NCBI RefSeq assembly: GCF_030272615.1
Contig: NC_081410.1
Location: 286,999,957-287,063,956, forward strand
Length of the DNA stretch: 64,000 nucleotides
From: Cryptomeria japonica
Lineage: Eukaryota > Streptophyta > Pinopsida > Cupressales > Cupressaceae
Direction of reading: 5' to 3'
In this document: piece by piece, positions 1 through 12,900 of the stretch
How the letters are laid out: each line of letters starts with the position of its first letter
How positions within the stretch are numbered: position 1 is the first letter of the stretch
The notes under the pieces: generated by a model
Told to the model about the DNA's origin: nothing
Database searches by the model: none
The model's input: only the letters and a program-made list of their open reading frames with translations
Position numbers and translations under genes: made by a program

Positions 1-2060
1 TGTTATCTCTCAAAGTTGCACCCTCACCAAGTTGCAGAAACTTGGTACTTTAGAGGAACATGGAAAAACTCCTAGGCTGTGGATCACCTAAAACTTGGAG
101 TGAATCTCCAGATAAGGCTGGTTCCTAGCTGGTTATCACCTAATCTTAACTATTCTAGTGATTTTGCTGAGTAAAAGGTAGGCAAAACTGCATTAACTGA
201 AACTATAATCTAAAGGGTGATACACCAAAATGTTCTGCCCAAATATGTAAAATCAGAAATAACAATTACTTAATTTCAACTAAGCAATAACCAAACTTGC
301 ACAAACTCCAATTGTAAACCTTCCATAGACAGTCTACAAGAAGGTTATTTCTGCACCTTAATTTAGAAGGAAGAAATAAGCTTCACAGCCCTAATAGCTA
401 CAACACAACACAACTTGTAAAAATCTGCAACACGGCATAATCTTTGAGCAAAAGATACTTAAATAATAAAACGGGAACTACAAGGAAGTGATAAACTTCA
501 CAAAATATTAGTGTTAGATCACCAAAGTGCATACAATATGACAGAAATAAGAGAAGGCAAACACTTATGTATTAATCTCAAAAGGTAGTCTGATATACAA
601 ATCTGGAAAAATGAGTTACAAATCTCTCTAAGGAGTAAAGAACTCTGAAAAAATGAGTTACAATAATCCAGTGGATGAAAAGAACTCCTTTACAAATGAA
701 GACTGGAAGTATATATGTTTTTTCTAACAGTTGTACCCTATCAAGAAAACCCTAACCATCCTAGTCGAATTCACCCTAAAATCCTACTTTTTAGGGTCAA
801 AACAAGTGTAGAAGGCAATGGGCTTCAGAAAAAGGTCAAGCCATCCCCTTCCCTACCATAAAAGCTCTTAAATGCCCAGTAAATGACCCTAAAATATCTT
901 TGAACAGAAGGCAACTCCTCATTAATGCAAAAACAAATCATTCACTTCCTAATAAATGCAAATAAAATAAATATCTAATAAAGTGATATTTTTATTTATT
1001 AACACTTTATCAAATATCCATTTTATTCCATTTGTACATTTAAGTCAATATTAATAAATCTAAATAATAAAGCTACTTAATAAAGTGGTAATAATTAAAA
1101 CACTTTAAAGAATGATTTATTATTTCAATTATTAAAGCCAATGTTATAAAATCATAAAATAATATTTATTAAATGATTTATAAATTATCACAATAAATTT
1201 TAAATACATGAAAATATTTATTAAGTGATAATTGGAAAATCACTTAATAAATATTATTTAGATTACAAAGGGATGCAAAAGAAAAAAATCATTTTTGATA
1301 ACCCCATAGAGCTCACAAGAGATATTAAAAATGAAGGCAAAAAAAAAATGCCTAAGACTATCGATGATAAAGGGAATGAAACCCTAAATCATTTCATTTT
1401 CCTCCTCATTTGGCATTCGATAGTTTTCATTTTGCACAAAACCTCTGCCTAGGCACCACCATGGGGTTTGGAAGGAATTAAACTACAGATTTGTTGTGAT
1501 GGGTAGTCTCCTTTGTCGATTTTGCTCCCTAATTATGTATAACTTGTTTAATGCTCTATCGTGATGGATTATACATTTATTGATGTATAAGATGAGTATA
1601 GTGATCCCGAGCTCTAACATATCTCTTATATTTACTTGCAGGTATCCAAGGACAGCGGACCAACACACAAGAGAATCCGACCAGATTCAACAAGCGACCT
1701 TCGGAGTTCGTCATTCCAGGCAATGATGGATCCCTATCCACTTTTTATACATTTTTCTTTCTCTTTCAACAAATGTATAGTCTATTTTGATGTAGCATAG
1801 AATAAGTTAATCCCACGACTTGTGTGGGAAGCTATACACTTGTAATATTTTGGTCAATTTTCAATATAAATATAAAGCTTTATGAAACTTGCTCTATTTT
1901 ACAAACTTGCACAACAATCTTTAATCAATCTGATAAATGTATGTATGAGAATGAACCAATGCCAAAAATAAAATGTGTACCTCCTCTTTTCCTCGTAATA
2001 ACTACTCAGCTCTTCCTGATTCAGCTGGAAGTAAAATCGGGTAACAATAGAATATGCAAT
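1..2060. repeat. Interspersed repeat Y, copy 1
   Basis: This stretch has no credible gene. It matches, in order and orientation, the sequence at 52855-53101 plus 59663-63110. Shared landmarks are the CTCCTAGG...GGTTATCACCTAAT segment near 60-160, the CACTTAATAAA-rich tract near 900-1250, the AATGAAACCCTAAA segment near 1375, a CCCGAGCTCTAA segment near 1605, GTTCGTCATT near 1705, and the hairpin at 1811-1829. Two diverged copies at distant sites indicate an interspersed repeat. It is probably the LTR of an unidentified retroelement: TGTTATC at base 1 could be an LTR start, but the window edge prevents a check. Order of landmarks is seen directly; the LTR assignment is inference. Confidence 0.6.
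1811..1829. repeat. Conserved hairpin in repeat Y copy 1
   Basis: TCCCAC and GTGGGA form a perfect 6 bp stem around a 7-base loop. The same stem, with one loop change, is at 62871-62889 in the second Y copy although surrounding sequence has drifted, so it may be functional in the element, for example near transcript 3'-end formation. Confidence 0.5.
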
Positions 2061-2937
2061 TTCCCTAAAACGAATCTCACATTGATTACTTTGTTGATTG
2101 CTAATTCTATGCTACAATTTATAAAATATCAACAAAAAGGCTGAAAACAATAGCGATATCCACATAAAAAAATTCCAAGCCACTTGTGTCTTGGTTGTTG
2201 AGACTTGCACAAACATGGAAGAAACGAGTAATTCAAAAACATTAAACAAAACCAAAATAATATCTCAATATTTGCTACAAAAGAAAGAAATTATCAATGT
2301 CCACAAGTGACCAAAAACTAGATCAAAGTGACTAGAATGTTTAGCATCTACAATAGTAAAGAAAATAGGCAATGTGAGCCCTAAGCACCAAAATAATATA
2401 AAAAACAAGAAAGGACTAAAAATATGCACACACAGGTTAACCTAGAAAGAGGATTTCCAAACAAGTATAATTATAAATAGAAAACAAGGGGAAAACACTA
2501 CAGATAAAGACAACCTAAGTAGAGATCCAAGATCCCGATTGCTTCTTATGCCCTGTGTTATTTTGTAGAGTTAGTAATATTGGGGAAAAGATAAAAGGGC
2601 ATATTCATCGAAATAATGACAGTTATATTGCTCTTTCTATGAAGTTGAAATAGAACAATTTTGATAATATGATGAATAGGCTTTAGACATGTTGAGAAAG
2701 GGAGTCTCAAACTTACTGGTTGAAATCTCGATCAGATGGTTTTGGTTTCTGAAGTGACCAGTTCGGTGCGAAAAAATTTTGTGTTGTTGACCAGCTCCAA
2801 AGGCAATTGAATACCATTTGTGTTTTACACACAATGGGAGAAGTCTTTTCAATGTAACATTCGAATTTTGTAAGACAGTCTAAGTCATTAGTCAAAGTCT
2901 TATTGCTTCCCCGATAAAAAGACAACTTTGATATAAG
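2061..2937. other. No gene recognised
   Basis: AT-rich sequence between repeat Y and the copia LTR. The short open frames here have no recognisable motif, and I saw no exon of the helicase gene on the minus strand. Confidence 0.5.
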
Positions 2938-4418
2938 TGTTGGCAGGTCTTGGCAAAAAGCAAAGTGTAATCGGTATAACTCTAGATTTCAGTACAAGGA
3001 TTAAGAATATCGAAGCGATACCCTTTGCCGATAAAGATTGTTTCGCTGTAGCAAGTGTTCGGTCTTGCGAAAATGGTTTTTTCGGTGTGACTTAAGGGTT
3101 CGATAAGATATTTCCAGCAACTAGCCGAAGCTATATGACTTTGCCGATAAGACCATGTCATTGACACATTGTCGAGTCTTGGTCATAAGCTGTTGTTTTC
3201 GGAGTGACTTAAGTGTTCGATAAGACTCTTCAAGATGGATGCGGAGGCCATAGTTTTGATCAATAAAGATCACATCGATAAGACATTGAATTTGTTGGAT
3301 ATTGCTAATAAGTTTGGTGGAACGATGTGTTGTCATTGATGTCAGCATATTCTTCTGTGTCTTCCAGCGTTGCAATCAGATTGGATGAGTTGGTTTGGCC
3401 AGTGTGTTGTCGATGAGTTGTTGCGGTTTAATGGGTTTTGAGATAAGTATCTCTAGTTGATTCACCAGAAGTTTCAGTGATTCGCGTGATTATTTGATAA
3501 GTTGTGAGATCCGGTATTGAAGTTGGTTATTCAGTTGTTCGTGTTATTCAGTATTCTCGATTCTGCTCAGCATTGCTCCGGAATTCATATGTGTCCTCAA
3601 TTCTGATGGTTTGTGATTTGGACATCTGCAAGTGAATCTTTCAGTTTGACAGTCATTTCAGTGTGTGTTCATGAGGTTCGGTATAATGATGATGAAGATT
3701 CTAGTAAGTGGTGTTGTTGCAGTTGATGATGTGGTGACTCACGTTGTTTGTGGATGTTTCTAAATCGTGTTCTCTCCATGCTGATGGTCCGCAATGATCA
3801 TTGTGCGCATTATTGATCATTTTCTTGATCCAGTGGTGTTCCTCGTGTTATGCAACATTCATGATGATTTGTATAAATATATGTACTATTTATATGAGAG
3901 ATGTATCTGCGTGTGCGAACATTAATTTGATCTTTCAATAGCAGAGGAGAAGTAAGGATAAGTGTTTAGAAGTGTGAAAGAGTAGAGTTTCAATTTGTGC
4001 TTAACCGGAACTGTAACCAGGCATGAGAAGATGCTATTTTTTAAGTTCATGATCCTCCGGATGTAATCCGAATATTTCTGTAAAGCAGTGAGCCTTCCTC
4101 TAGGTTGTAGCCCTTCTTGTTTTGTGATTTGAGCAGTGAGCTCTAGGCAATGTGCCTGAATGCATGTGCATTCCCCATTGTAATATTTTCACTTACTCCT
4201 AACAAGGTATTATCTCATTGTGGGTAGGTTCCTGCCATGGTTTTTCTCTTAACCGGGTTTGCCACGTCAAAAATCTTGGTGTTATGAGTGTTATTGATGT
4301 GGTGTCGATTTATGCTTTCATTGTTTATTATCAGATCTAAATTTAAGGTTGAGTTGTGTAGAGTTTGAGAGCAAACTGATTCACCCCCACCTCTCAATTT
4401 TCTGCATTGTTGCGAACA
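2938..4418 (+). mobile_element. 5' LTR of a truncated Ty1-copia element
   Basis: The LTR begins TGTTGGCAGG and ends GCGAACA, directly followed after one base by a primer-binding-site-like TTGGCATCAGACC. A TATA-like TATAAATAT lies at 3872-3880. Two diverged internal repeats (3079-3109 and 3196-3226, both with GTGACTTAAG and GTTCGATAAGA) sit 117 bases apart. The TG...CA ends, the adjacent PBS and the downstream gag frame support the call. No matching 3' LTR is present, so the start is less certain than the end and no target duplication can be tested. Confidence 0.7.
3872..3880 (+). promoter_or_regulatory. TATA box of the copia LTR
   Basis: TATAAATAT inside the LTR, about 540 bases before its 3' end, is the best core promoter candidate for this relic. 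Prediction from sequence only. Confidence 0.4.
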
Positions 4419-4419
4419 A

Positions 4420-4432
4420 TTGGCATCAGACC
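4420..4432 (+). promoter_or_regulatory. Primer-binding site, degenerate initiator-Met type
   Basis: TTGGCATCAGACC follows the LTR end. It differs at two bases from the TTGGTATCAGAGC that primes many plant copia elements with initiator methionine tRNA. Confidence 0.65.
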
Positions 4433-4440
4433 TAGATCCT

Positions 4441-5345
4441 CCGGAAGAAGGATAGTCTAAGATTTGATGTAACGAATTACACTCTTTGGAAGAACCGGAT
4501 GGAATATCATTTGAGATGCATAGGTGAAGACTATTGGAAGATTACTAAGAATGTGTATAATGCTCCTCCGAATGGTCCTACTACTCTGGATGAGATTAAG
4601 GAAGTTGAATTCAATATTTAGAGCCAAGGAAGCCTTGTTGAGTGCCTTGTCTGATTATGAGATTACTAATGTGATGGATTTGAAGACTGCTCATGAGATC
4701 TGGAAGAAGCTAGAGACTTTGTGCGAAGGTGACAGCCACCTAAAAGTTGCTAAGTTGCAGAGCTTGAAAGGAAAGTATGAGATGCTGAAGATGAGCGAAG
4801 ATGAGAACATTACCTCCTTTATGCACAAAGTGAATGAGCTTGTGTTGAACATCAGACGTGTCGGTAGAGTGTTGGAAGAATCTGAGATTGTTGCTAAAGT
4901 GCTGAAATTGTTGCCTCCTGCTTACAAGCACAAGGTTGTTGCTATTGAGGAAATCCGGACTGTGACAGATGTGACTAGAGACATGCTTATTGGAAAGCTT
5001 CTTGCTTTTGAGTTGAGCAAATTTGGTGAAGCTCTTCCTAAATCTGAATCTGCATTCAAAGCTACTATATCCGGGAAGAAGAAATATGATCCAGAAGAAA
5101 GTTCTACAAGGGTATCCAGATATGAGAAGGAGATGAGAGAGCTTGAAGAAGGATAGATTGAAGAGCTTGAAGCCCTAATTGCCAGAAAATCACCTAAGGA
5201 TGTCGGTAAATATGAAGGAAAGTTGCCTCTTAAATATTTTTCATGCAATAAGATAGGACATTTTGCCTCAAGGTGTCCGAAAAGAGTTTCTAAGAAGCCA
5301 TTGAAGCCATATAAGCCTAAATATCAGAAGAAGTGTAATTTTTCT
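4441..5345 (+). pseudogene. Ty1-copia gag remnant
   Basis: The frame starts after the PBS with residues such as YTLWKNRMEYHLR (copia gag N-terminus), shifts frame near 4615, then continues through a UBN2-type gag region with LKTAHEIWKKLE and VNELVLNIRRVG. A TAG near 5154 interrupts it before the zinc knuckle. The knuckle (5235-5276) reads YFSC....H....C: the first Cys of the CCHC set is Tyr (TAT, one step from TGT). Gag would package the element RNA. A frameshift, a stop and a lost zinc ligand show that this copy is dead. Confidence 0.85.
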
Positions 5346-5875
5346 GCTCATGAGGGTGTGACGGATGATGAGTCGGAGAAGGTAAATTCAACAGATGAAT
5401 GGGTGTTCATAGCTATCAAAGAAGATGATCTAGTGACTGCTGATTCTACTAGCTGCATTATTCAAGAGAAAGCTTTGCCTGCTAAGATTGAAGAAAAATA
5501 TGAATGGGTTATTGACAGTGATTGCTCTCATCATATGACAAGTGATACAAGTAAGTTTGTGAATATGGAAAAGTATGATGGTAGTGTAGTATGATTCGGA
5601 CATGATAAAGCTGGTATAATCCATGGTAGAGATTCTATTTCTCTCGATGGTAAGCATAACACTCATGATGTCTTGTATGTTGAAGGTCTAAAGCATAATC
5701 TTTTGAGTGTTGGACAGATGGTTGATAAGCGATATGATTTGCAATTCCAGAATGGCAAATGTAAGATCTTGAGTAGCTACGGAATTGAGATTGCATTAGA
5801 CACAAAGACTAAAGGTAATATCTTTCACTTGAATGCTGGTGGTAAAAGTTGTTTGATTGCTCAGGTTGATGAAAG
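5346..5875 (+). pseudogene. Ty1-copia aspartic protease remnant
   Basis: The frame from gag continues into EWVIDSDCSHHMTSDTSKF, the copia protease active-site region. The canonical DSG triad here is DSD (Gly to Asp, codon 5520-5522), a substitution expected to abolish activity. A TGA at 5592-5594 stops the frame. After it, VLYVEGLKHNLLSVGQM is the usual segment leading to the GAG-pre-integrase domain. A further TGA near 5877 sits where copia proteins have a Trp before LWHRR. All the disruptions are readable directly. Confidence 0.85.
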
Positions 5876-6341
5876 TTGATTATGGCATAGAAGGAAAGAT
5901 AAGTTCTACTCAAGCAGTGAGAGATCTTCCTAAGATTGTAAAGCCTTCTAATCCGGTATGTAAGGAATGTCAATTAGAGAAGCAGACAAGAGTTTCTTTC
6001 AAAAGCAAAAAGTATACATCTAATGGGATATTGGATCTTGTGCATACTGATTTGTGTGGTCCTTCTAGAGTGAGAAGCTTGCAGGGTGACAAGTATTTCA
6101 TGTTGCTGATTGATGACTATTCAAGAATGATGTAAGTTACTTTGTTAAGGGAGAAGTCTGAAGCAATGAAAAAGTTCAAGATTTTCAAAGCTATGGTTGA
6201 GACGGAGATTGGCCTGAAGCTGAAATGTCTAAGATCTAACAGAGGTGGTGAATTTACTTCCGGTGAGTTCAATTTCTTTTGTGAAGTGCATGGGGTGAAG
6301 AGACAGTAATCTGCTCCGCAGACCCCTCAGCAGAATGGTTA
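5876..6341 (+). pseudogene. Ty1-copia integrase remnant, truncated
   Basis: LWHRR, then CKECQLEKQTR (second zinc pair of the HHCC domain), then LVHTDLCGPSR with the first catalytic Asp near 6049. A stop follows DDYSRMM. The second catalytic Asp region reads LRSNRGGEF where the family has RSDNGGEF, so the catalytic Asp is Asn. Homology ends at TPQQNG near 6340, just before the catalytic Glu. Reverse transcriptase and RNase H are missing, and no 3' LTR follows. The element was truncated at its 3' side, then decayed. Confidence 0.85.
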
Positions 6342-6866
6342 GATCTCAGACATTAAAGTTTAAAGTTTAGGTTTGTTTTATTTCCATTATAGCTAACACT
6401 GAATAGTCCTTGCAAGAAACCATTTGTGTTTACCAAGAAATTGTGCAATGAGGACAATATTACTATTGGTGATAAAAACACATCTATTTTTGGCTCTCTT
6501 TTATAAGGTAGAGACTTACTACATTCATTAGAAAACAATGTATATGATTCTAAATTTTTTTCTTCACTTAGATTTTATATGTTTTTTCATCAACAGTGAT
6601 GTCAACAACTTTGAGAGGAATTGTATGTAGCATATACAAGTAAATAACAAATATTATGGTCAACAAATCAGTATAAATCTCTGCTAATTATTAATTATGC
6701 TACATGCTGCAATTGCAGATGATGGAGGGAATCAATTCAATGATATTTACTGATGTATCAAAAGTGGTTTAGTAAAACTCACTCCAAAAAGGCAATGGCT
6801 TCATCAAAAATTAAATTTCTTAACAAAAAATATTTATTTTATAAATCAAAACTGAGCATCGCTCAC
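6342..6866. other. No gene recognised; intronic
   Basis: AT-rich sequence between the truncated copia integrase and the helicase exon at 6867-6923. On the minus strand it would be intron. I looked for the next helicase exon here and found none. Confidence 0.5.
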
Positions 6867-6923
6867 CTCAAAGAAAAGTGCTCGCATTTGCTGCAATCCT
6901 TTGTCATCCAAAGATAATAATAC
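6867..6923 (-). CDS. CHR18: Helicase exon (post motif III, 19 codons)
   Basis: This exon follows acceptor TTTTCTAG and ends at donor GAG|GTGAGC. It reads [19 protein letters not shown], which aligns with the stretch after KRRQQ in the plant SMARCAL1-like family. It is 57 bases, phase 0 at both ends. A 5.9 kb intron (6924-12849) separates it from the previous exon. It is the last exon I can find before the left edge. Confidence 0.75.
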
Positions 6924-9900
6924 CTAGAAAATGTTTCAACTTGAAAATATAAGAACTCGCAAAAATAGCACAAATAAAAAACGAAATGAAACCCCATTCA
7001 AAATTTGACATCATTATTTATTATAGCAAACCAATCGTCAACTAACCTTTAATTATTAGATTGGTTAATGAGCTCTACATTATTACAAAACTTGTAAAGC
7101 ACAATGTTTGTTTCAATTTTGCATATTTTTAAAGGAAATCTAGATAACATATAAAGAAAATCTATGCTAACTGGATATAGAGTCCAAACTCTTACAGAAA
7201 AATGTAAACCAACACAACATACAAATAAATCGAAAATATATCATGGGAAACCCATTCAAGAAAAAACAAATTAACAACACAGCACCACTCAATATGATAT
7301 TAAGGAGAATGATTACAATAAAGAGAAACTTCAATTGTAATAATTTGATTCCCTACATCATCAATCTTGTGATAATCCCAATGCCATGTAGCTGAAAGCC
7401 TATCACACAACCATGTCCAAATACAATGCCAAGCACTTGATTTACGAGCAACCAAGAAATCATCAAAGTAAGATAACCAACCCCTAGCTTTCCAAACTTG
7501 CCCAAAATTCCACAACCGAATCAATGCACCCCACCTCGTGAATGCAATTTCAATGCTCCAAATGAATTCCTATGAATCCTACAAACAAGGAGACCACCTA
7601 GTAAAACGAAACACTCAAATTTGGTAAACTCAATTCACCTTAAAAGTTGCCCTTGCACATGGCTAAATTTAGCTGATCAAAGATGCATTTCTTCAAAGTC
7701 CGTGTGACCCAAATCACTAGTGCTCTTACAATCTAACTCCCATATCATAGATGCTCTCACACACACTATGTGTCATAGGTGCTCTTACAAAATGTTACTC
7801 CCACCCCATAAATGACATTTCAAGTGGCAAGATCAATCTCACAGTGTGAATCTCAAGATTCCTCTCCAATGTAGCAACCCAATCCATGAGAGCCCAATAT
7901 AACAACAAATGTAAAATGTTACTCTCCAAGGTGTCCAACATTCCTGTAATATCCCCACAATTTTTTTTTGAAAATTTGCAGTTTACAACACAACAAGGAC
8001 CTGTTAGGGTTAGCAATGAAAATATAATAATTCTGAAAAATGCAACCCTTCCAATTTTTGATCACCAAGTGCCCAATCTAGGAAGGTGAGAGCATATAGT
8101 GTTAAGGGGATCATTAGTTGCAAAATACTGAAAATTATTACAATGCTTGGCAGCAAGCCAGCCCCTTCCACTTATACAGTAGGATATTGAAAACACTGAA
8201 AATCACTTGGCGATAAACCAACCAAGGACAAGCCAAGAAATTGAAAATAGCAATCACTCAACCACTTATCCAGCGGAAGGACTAGGAATGAAATGAACAA
8301 TCACTCTACCGCTTGTGCAGCGGGAGGACAGTATTACAAAAATCCAAATGTAGGCGGCAAGCCAACCTTTTCCACTTTTCAACGGGATTTGCTTCACAAT
8401 CTAGAAATGGATGATAGTACTACTATCCAGCCTAACAATGATGAGATATGAATCTTCGAATAGAGAGATGATACTGTCCACTACAGATGAATACTTCCAA
8501 GCTTAACACACTTAACAAACTCAAACACACCCATAGAAAAATACCACACTACTGAATCCTATTCTGAAAAAGTAATTTCCACTACGCATAACACGCAAAA
8601 AACAGCCACCACATAAATCACTGAGATGCTCATAACTCAACCAAAACACCACTCAATGACACAAGAACAGAAGCAAATGAAAGATACGATAGACGCAACA
8701 AGACTAGAACCTCAAACCTGCAACATAGACACCAAAACTTTCATCATGCATCCCAAGGCAGCAATGAAGTGGTACAACACAGCAAGAAGGTTCGATTTGC
8801 ATTATTAAATTCAAGGGTGCAAATTAAGATCTGCAAATTGGTAGACTCCATCACCTACGGGGTAGAAATAATCAGAGCCAATACCCAAAATGATTTCGCA
8901 AACACATCGAGACCAACGAACAGATTTCTACTTCAGCACACACACAAACCAGCAACATGAATGCTCAGAAAACAATCCAAACATCTGAAATTGATACATA
9001 AATCCGCAACATTGTTCTTCAATCCACTCCTCTAAATGAAGAGAGGTCACAAGCTCAACTAGTTGCTGTATTGCGAGCAAGAAATCAAGCGGTAGCTAGG
9101 AGGTATGCATTCCCCGAAGCTTCACTCCAAATTTTGGCAACACTTCGTTATAATTTTTTCATGGATGACAAATGAGAAGCCCAGCACTCATATTTATAGG
9201 CTCAAGAGGCTCATTCAAATTCACATGGCGCCCAAATCCTCTTTTTTTCATTTGAATTTCATTTCATGGCACTCCAAGACTTGGCGTCCCCTCCCTAAGT
9301 CCTCTAGTCGAACTTTTCCTTGGTCAACATGTTACAACATAAAAACATTATAAACATAAAATACTTTTCATCCTTGGCGCCACCTGACTTAGGAGAAATA
9401 ATAAGAATTTTAAATAAAAATATGCTTTTCCCCCTAAGTCGTCCACCATAACAATTAGATATTAAAACCCTAGGATGCGATATTAATATATTATAAATCA
9501 CTTTCAATTCAAAAACTGATTAATGCCAAATTGGGTCGGAAGTTTAAGTGTTGAAAATCATCAAGACTGAACTAGGTTGGAGCTCTGCACTAAACTGCTA
9601 AAAATACTACTACATGAAATAGCACTTACTAAAAATAGTAAGTCCTTAAAACAACTCCAAAAAGTTTGCTCTTCGAACCTCGTGGATGAGCTCAGAAAAC
9701 CAAAAAAAACCTAGAAACCCTGACGGTTGCCATCAACTTACTAACAATAGTAAGTTCTGAAAACTTCCCAGAACTGAATGCATGTCACACCTTTACGAAG
9801 CTCTTAGAAAACCCAGAAGGAATCCATAGTCTAAATCGTAGAATTCCAACTAGTCAATCATCAAACGGCTCACACAGACCTCCACAAAAGTTGGAAATCC

Positions 9901-12900
9901 TAATTTCCGCTTACAGAAGTTGGAAATCCTAATTTCTGCTTCCAGTTAGCCTACGGGTCTCCGGAATAGGCTAATGGCCAACTGAACTTCTCACCACTGA
10001 GAAGGAGTCATTACAACTCCTTCCTTATAATTGCCTACTTCTTCACATTGCATAATGAGGTCAATAAAACAAACATGTATTAGTAGTTAGTGTTAGCAAT
10101 CCCCATATCTTCTTTGCACCAAGCAAATTTCCAGCAATCATTACCTCCTTCATGTATGTTATCACAACTCCCACTTCATGGGCATTATCTAGCCCGATAT
10201 ACACCATGGCAACATGGCTCACATCTTCAACATCTTGAAGATGGCAGCATTTGAACTTCATCAGAGACGTTCAGTTGAAATCAACAAATTTTATTTCAAC
10301 AAGAAGCTAACAATTGACCTTAAGTAACATGGAACATCCACCATTTATACCAATAGCACCAACTTGTACAAAATCCTAGTGCAAACTACTAATGCCAACA
10401 CCAATGCTCCTCTGATCATCTTCTAGGTATTCATACACAAGACTACTTGCAAATTTGTATCATTCATCTTAATTACATTCACTTATATTAATGTTTTTAT
10501 AATAATTTACAATTTTTAGTTGGTTCACATATCAGTTTAGAATAGGGAGAAGCCCACAATGGGTTACATAAATGAGGGTATGGATAGGGTGAAGGAGCCC
10601 ATTAGATCCATTTATGTTAAATTAAGCAAAAGTATTTCCCCATATAGGATATTATCTATCAATGGCACCTTCAACTTTGAAAGCCCTTACATGCAACTAC
10701 CTATTTCTTCAAAGTGGCATTTCAATTCTGTCCAAATCTCAAGGCTAATGAGGAGGTCCTGAGTGGGCTCTACATAATCATTAAATACATGGCACCTGAT
10801 CCTTGAGTTGGAGTACAGATAACCACCAAGATTGAGATATTTAGACTTGTGCAAGGAGATCTCTTTGCACGAGACATATGCAAGACAACTCAAACACATT
10901 TCAATCAAGTAGAAATTTATCAAGGGCATACTTTAAGTTATAAAATTTAAACATTTCCCTTTTATATGTTAAATTTAATATTGAAAATCAAAATTAGATG
11001 AGGAAATTAACTTTTTCTTCTCGTTTTAAATACATGGTGGAAAAAGTTTAGTACTAAGGTGTAAAATCTTAAATGGTATGCAATCTTTGTTTTGAGCCAA
11101 CAATGCAGCATTTCAAAATTTGACTTCAATTCAATGTTTGAACACATGAAATCTATGAAGAACAAATTGTCAATGCAAAGGGTTGAATGATCTCGCTTAT
11201 GTTCATTACAACCTTCGCCATCATCACAAACAAATCATGGGCATTAACTTCTCTCCCCTCACTCCAAAGGAGGTTGATCCACACTCAAATTGGATTATGG
11301 AGGTTGTGGATCCCATCTCCAACAATGACAACCTTGGATGGCTTAATCAAGTGGATTAAGAGTCAAAAGTGGCAGCCATGTCAGAGGAGGCAAAAACAGC
11401 ACAAGCAAACCCCGTGGATGTTATTTTTGCTAAAGACTCAAGCAGATATCATGGTTGCATCATCATCAAGGACCTATCTTAGATATCAACACAAAGCTTA
11501 CTATGATGTTGGGATGACTGATGTAGGCTCCTTTGAGCCATAGACTTATAGTTTTAGTTTTGATATTACTTTCATGCCACAAATTTCATAACCCATGTGC
11601 TTTGTATACATTTGATATAATTCGTATATCTAACAATTGTGTATCCTCTAGCTATATTACACTTTTATATTCATGTGAAAAAAGTATACGTGTGTATGTG
11701 ATCAAAGTAGCTTCTATTTGAATAGTTTTATTGTGTCTTTTAAAGTCTATTTATTAACGTGTGTATGAAACAGGGGCCTAAATACTAAAAAAATTCTATA
11801 TTTCATTGTGTTTTCAATTTGCAAAGTCTTCACCAAGTCGAAGTCGAAAATCAACTTGCACAGCTCGAGGTGAGTATGAGTATTGTAACACTAGTTTAGT
11901 CAAATATATTAGAGGGGAAGTCAATTTAGGGTATGGTACGACTATAGATTAATTGAATGAGTAATGATCTTGTATTCCACATCTACTAGATATTGTTAGG
12001 TCAATTGTGTCCAAGGGTGAGTAGTTTGCTGAATTCCTAGCCATTAAAGTTCGCATTGTTTTGATTTGATTTTGCATGGTGCAAAGAAGTGCTTCTTTGG
12101 ATTGTTCCTCCTGATTGAAAATTATGTTATGTTCCTTCAAGAGACACCAAAATTATAAAGCCCGGAACTAATTGCTGTACAAATGCTTGGAGTCGCACCT
12201 GACCTCCATATTTAAACCCCTTTCTAATTGTCCGATATATTATCATTATTTAGTTTTATCTGGAATAAACTTTTGCAATAGATCCAAGCTTCTTCGGAAA
12301 AAGGCCATATAGAAAAAGGTGTTTTACTGTTTCTTCTCCTTTTTCTCAATCGAAGCATATTCCTGGCCTAGTAAAATCTCACCACTTTATTGATAATGTT
12401 ATAGAATTTTGATGTCCAAGCACATCCAAAGGGAAAATTTAATCATTGATCAGCCTGGTGTTGTCATTAGATTACCCGGTATCTTTTTAATCATTGCTCT
12501 TGTTTGATTTTGTTTCTATTTTATTATTGTTTTTCTATTTTGTTAATTTACTTCTGTACATAACTGTTAAGAACAGAATAGATATTATTATTGGTAAATT
12601 CAATATAGCAGCATAAGTGAATTTTCTCATCTGCAAATTTTTCAATTTGAGCCAGGTTCAAAGTGTTTGTTTTTCTGTTATAGAAGGAACTGTCATTTTA
12701 CACTTAAAAGATAAAAACTATCTAGAAATGTTACAGCCTCAAGTTTCATTAAAAATAGAATATTATAAACACTAGGTTTAGCATGACCATTCTTCTATCC
12801 CTCAAACAATATAATCAATCACCACGTATCTTCAAATGATAATGCATACCTGTTGTCGACGCTTGACTGGAAGTTCTGAAAGGACATCTTTCTTCAATCT

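Larger units (their letters stand above)
7945..10015 (-). mobile_element. Solo LTR of the TGTAATGTCCCC family (copy F)
   Basis: Read on the minus strand, this 2.07 kb unit begins TGTAATGACTCC and ends GGGGATATTACA. These ends match the start of the LTR at 16207 and the end (GGGATCTTACA) of the one at 24746. Flanking five-base sequences ATTCC (7940-7944) and ACTCC (10016-10020) differ at one base, consistent with an aged target duplication. CCTATAAATA (minus strand, 9191-9200) is a clear TATA box. Two 20-base palindromes (9623-9642, 9736-9755) are near the 5' end. No internal region is attached, so a solo LTR is the simplest reading. It lies in the helicase intron, same orientation as the gene. 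Confidence 0.75.

Noticed and set aside
11187-11543. 118-codon plus-strand frame
   Set aside because: It is a shadow in another frame of the hAT-like fragment, which gives the more sensible protein.
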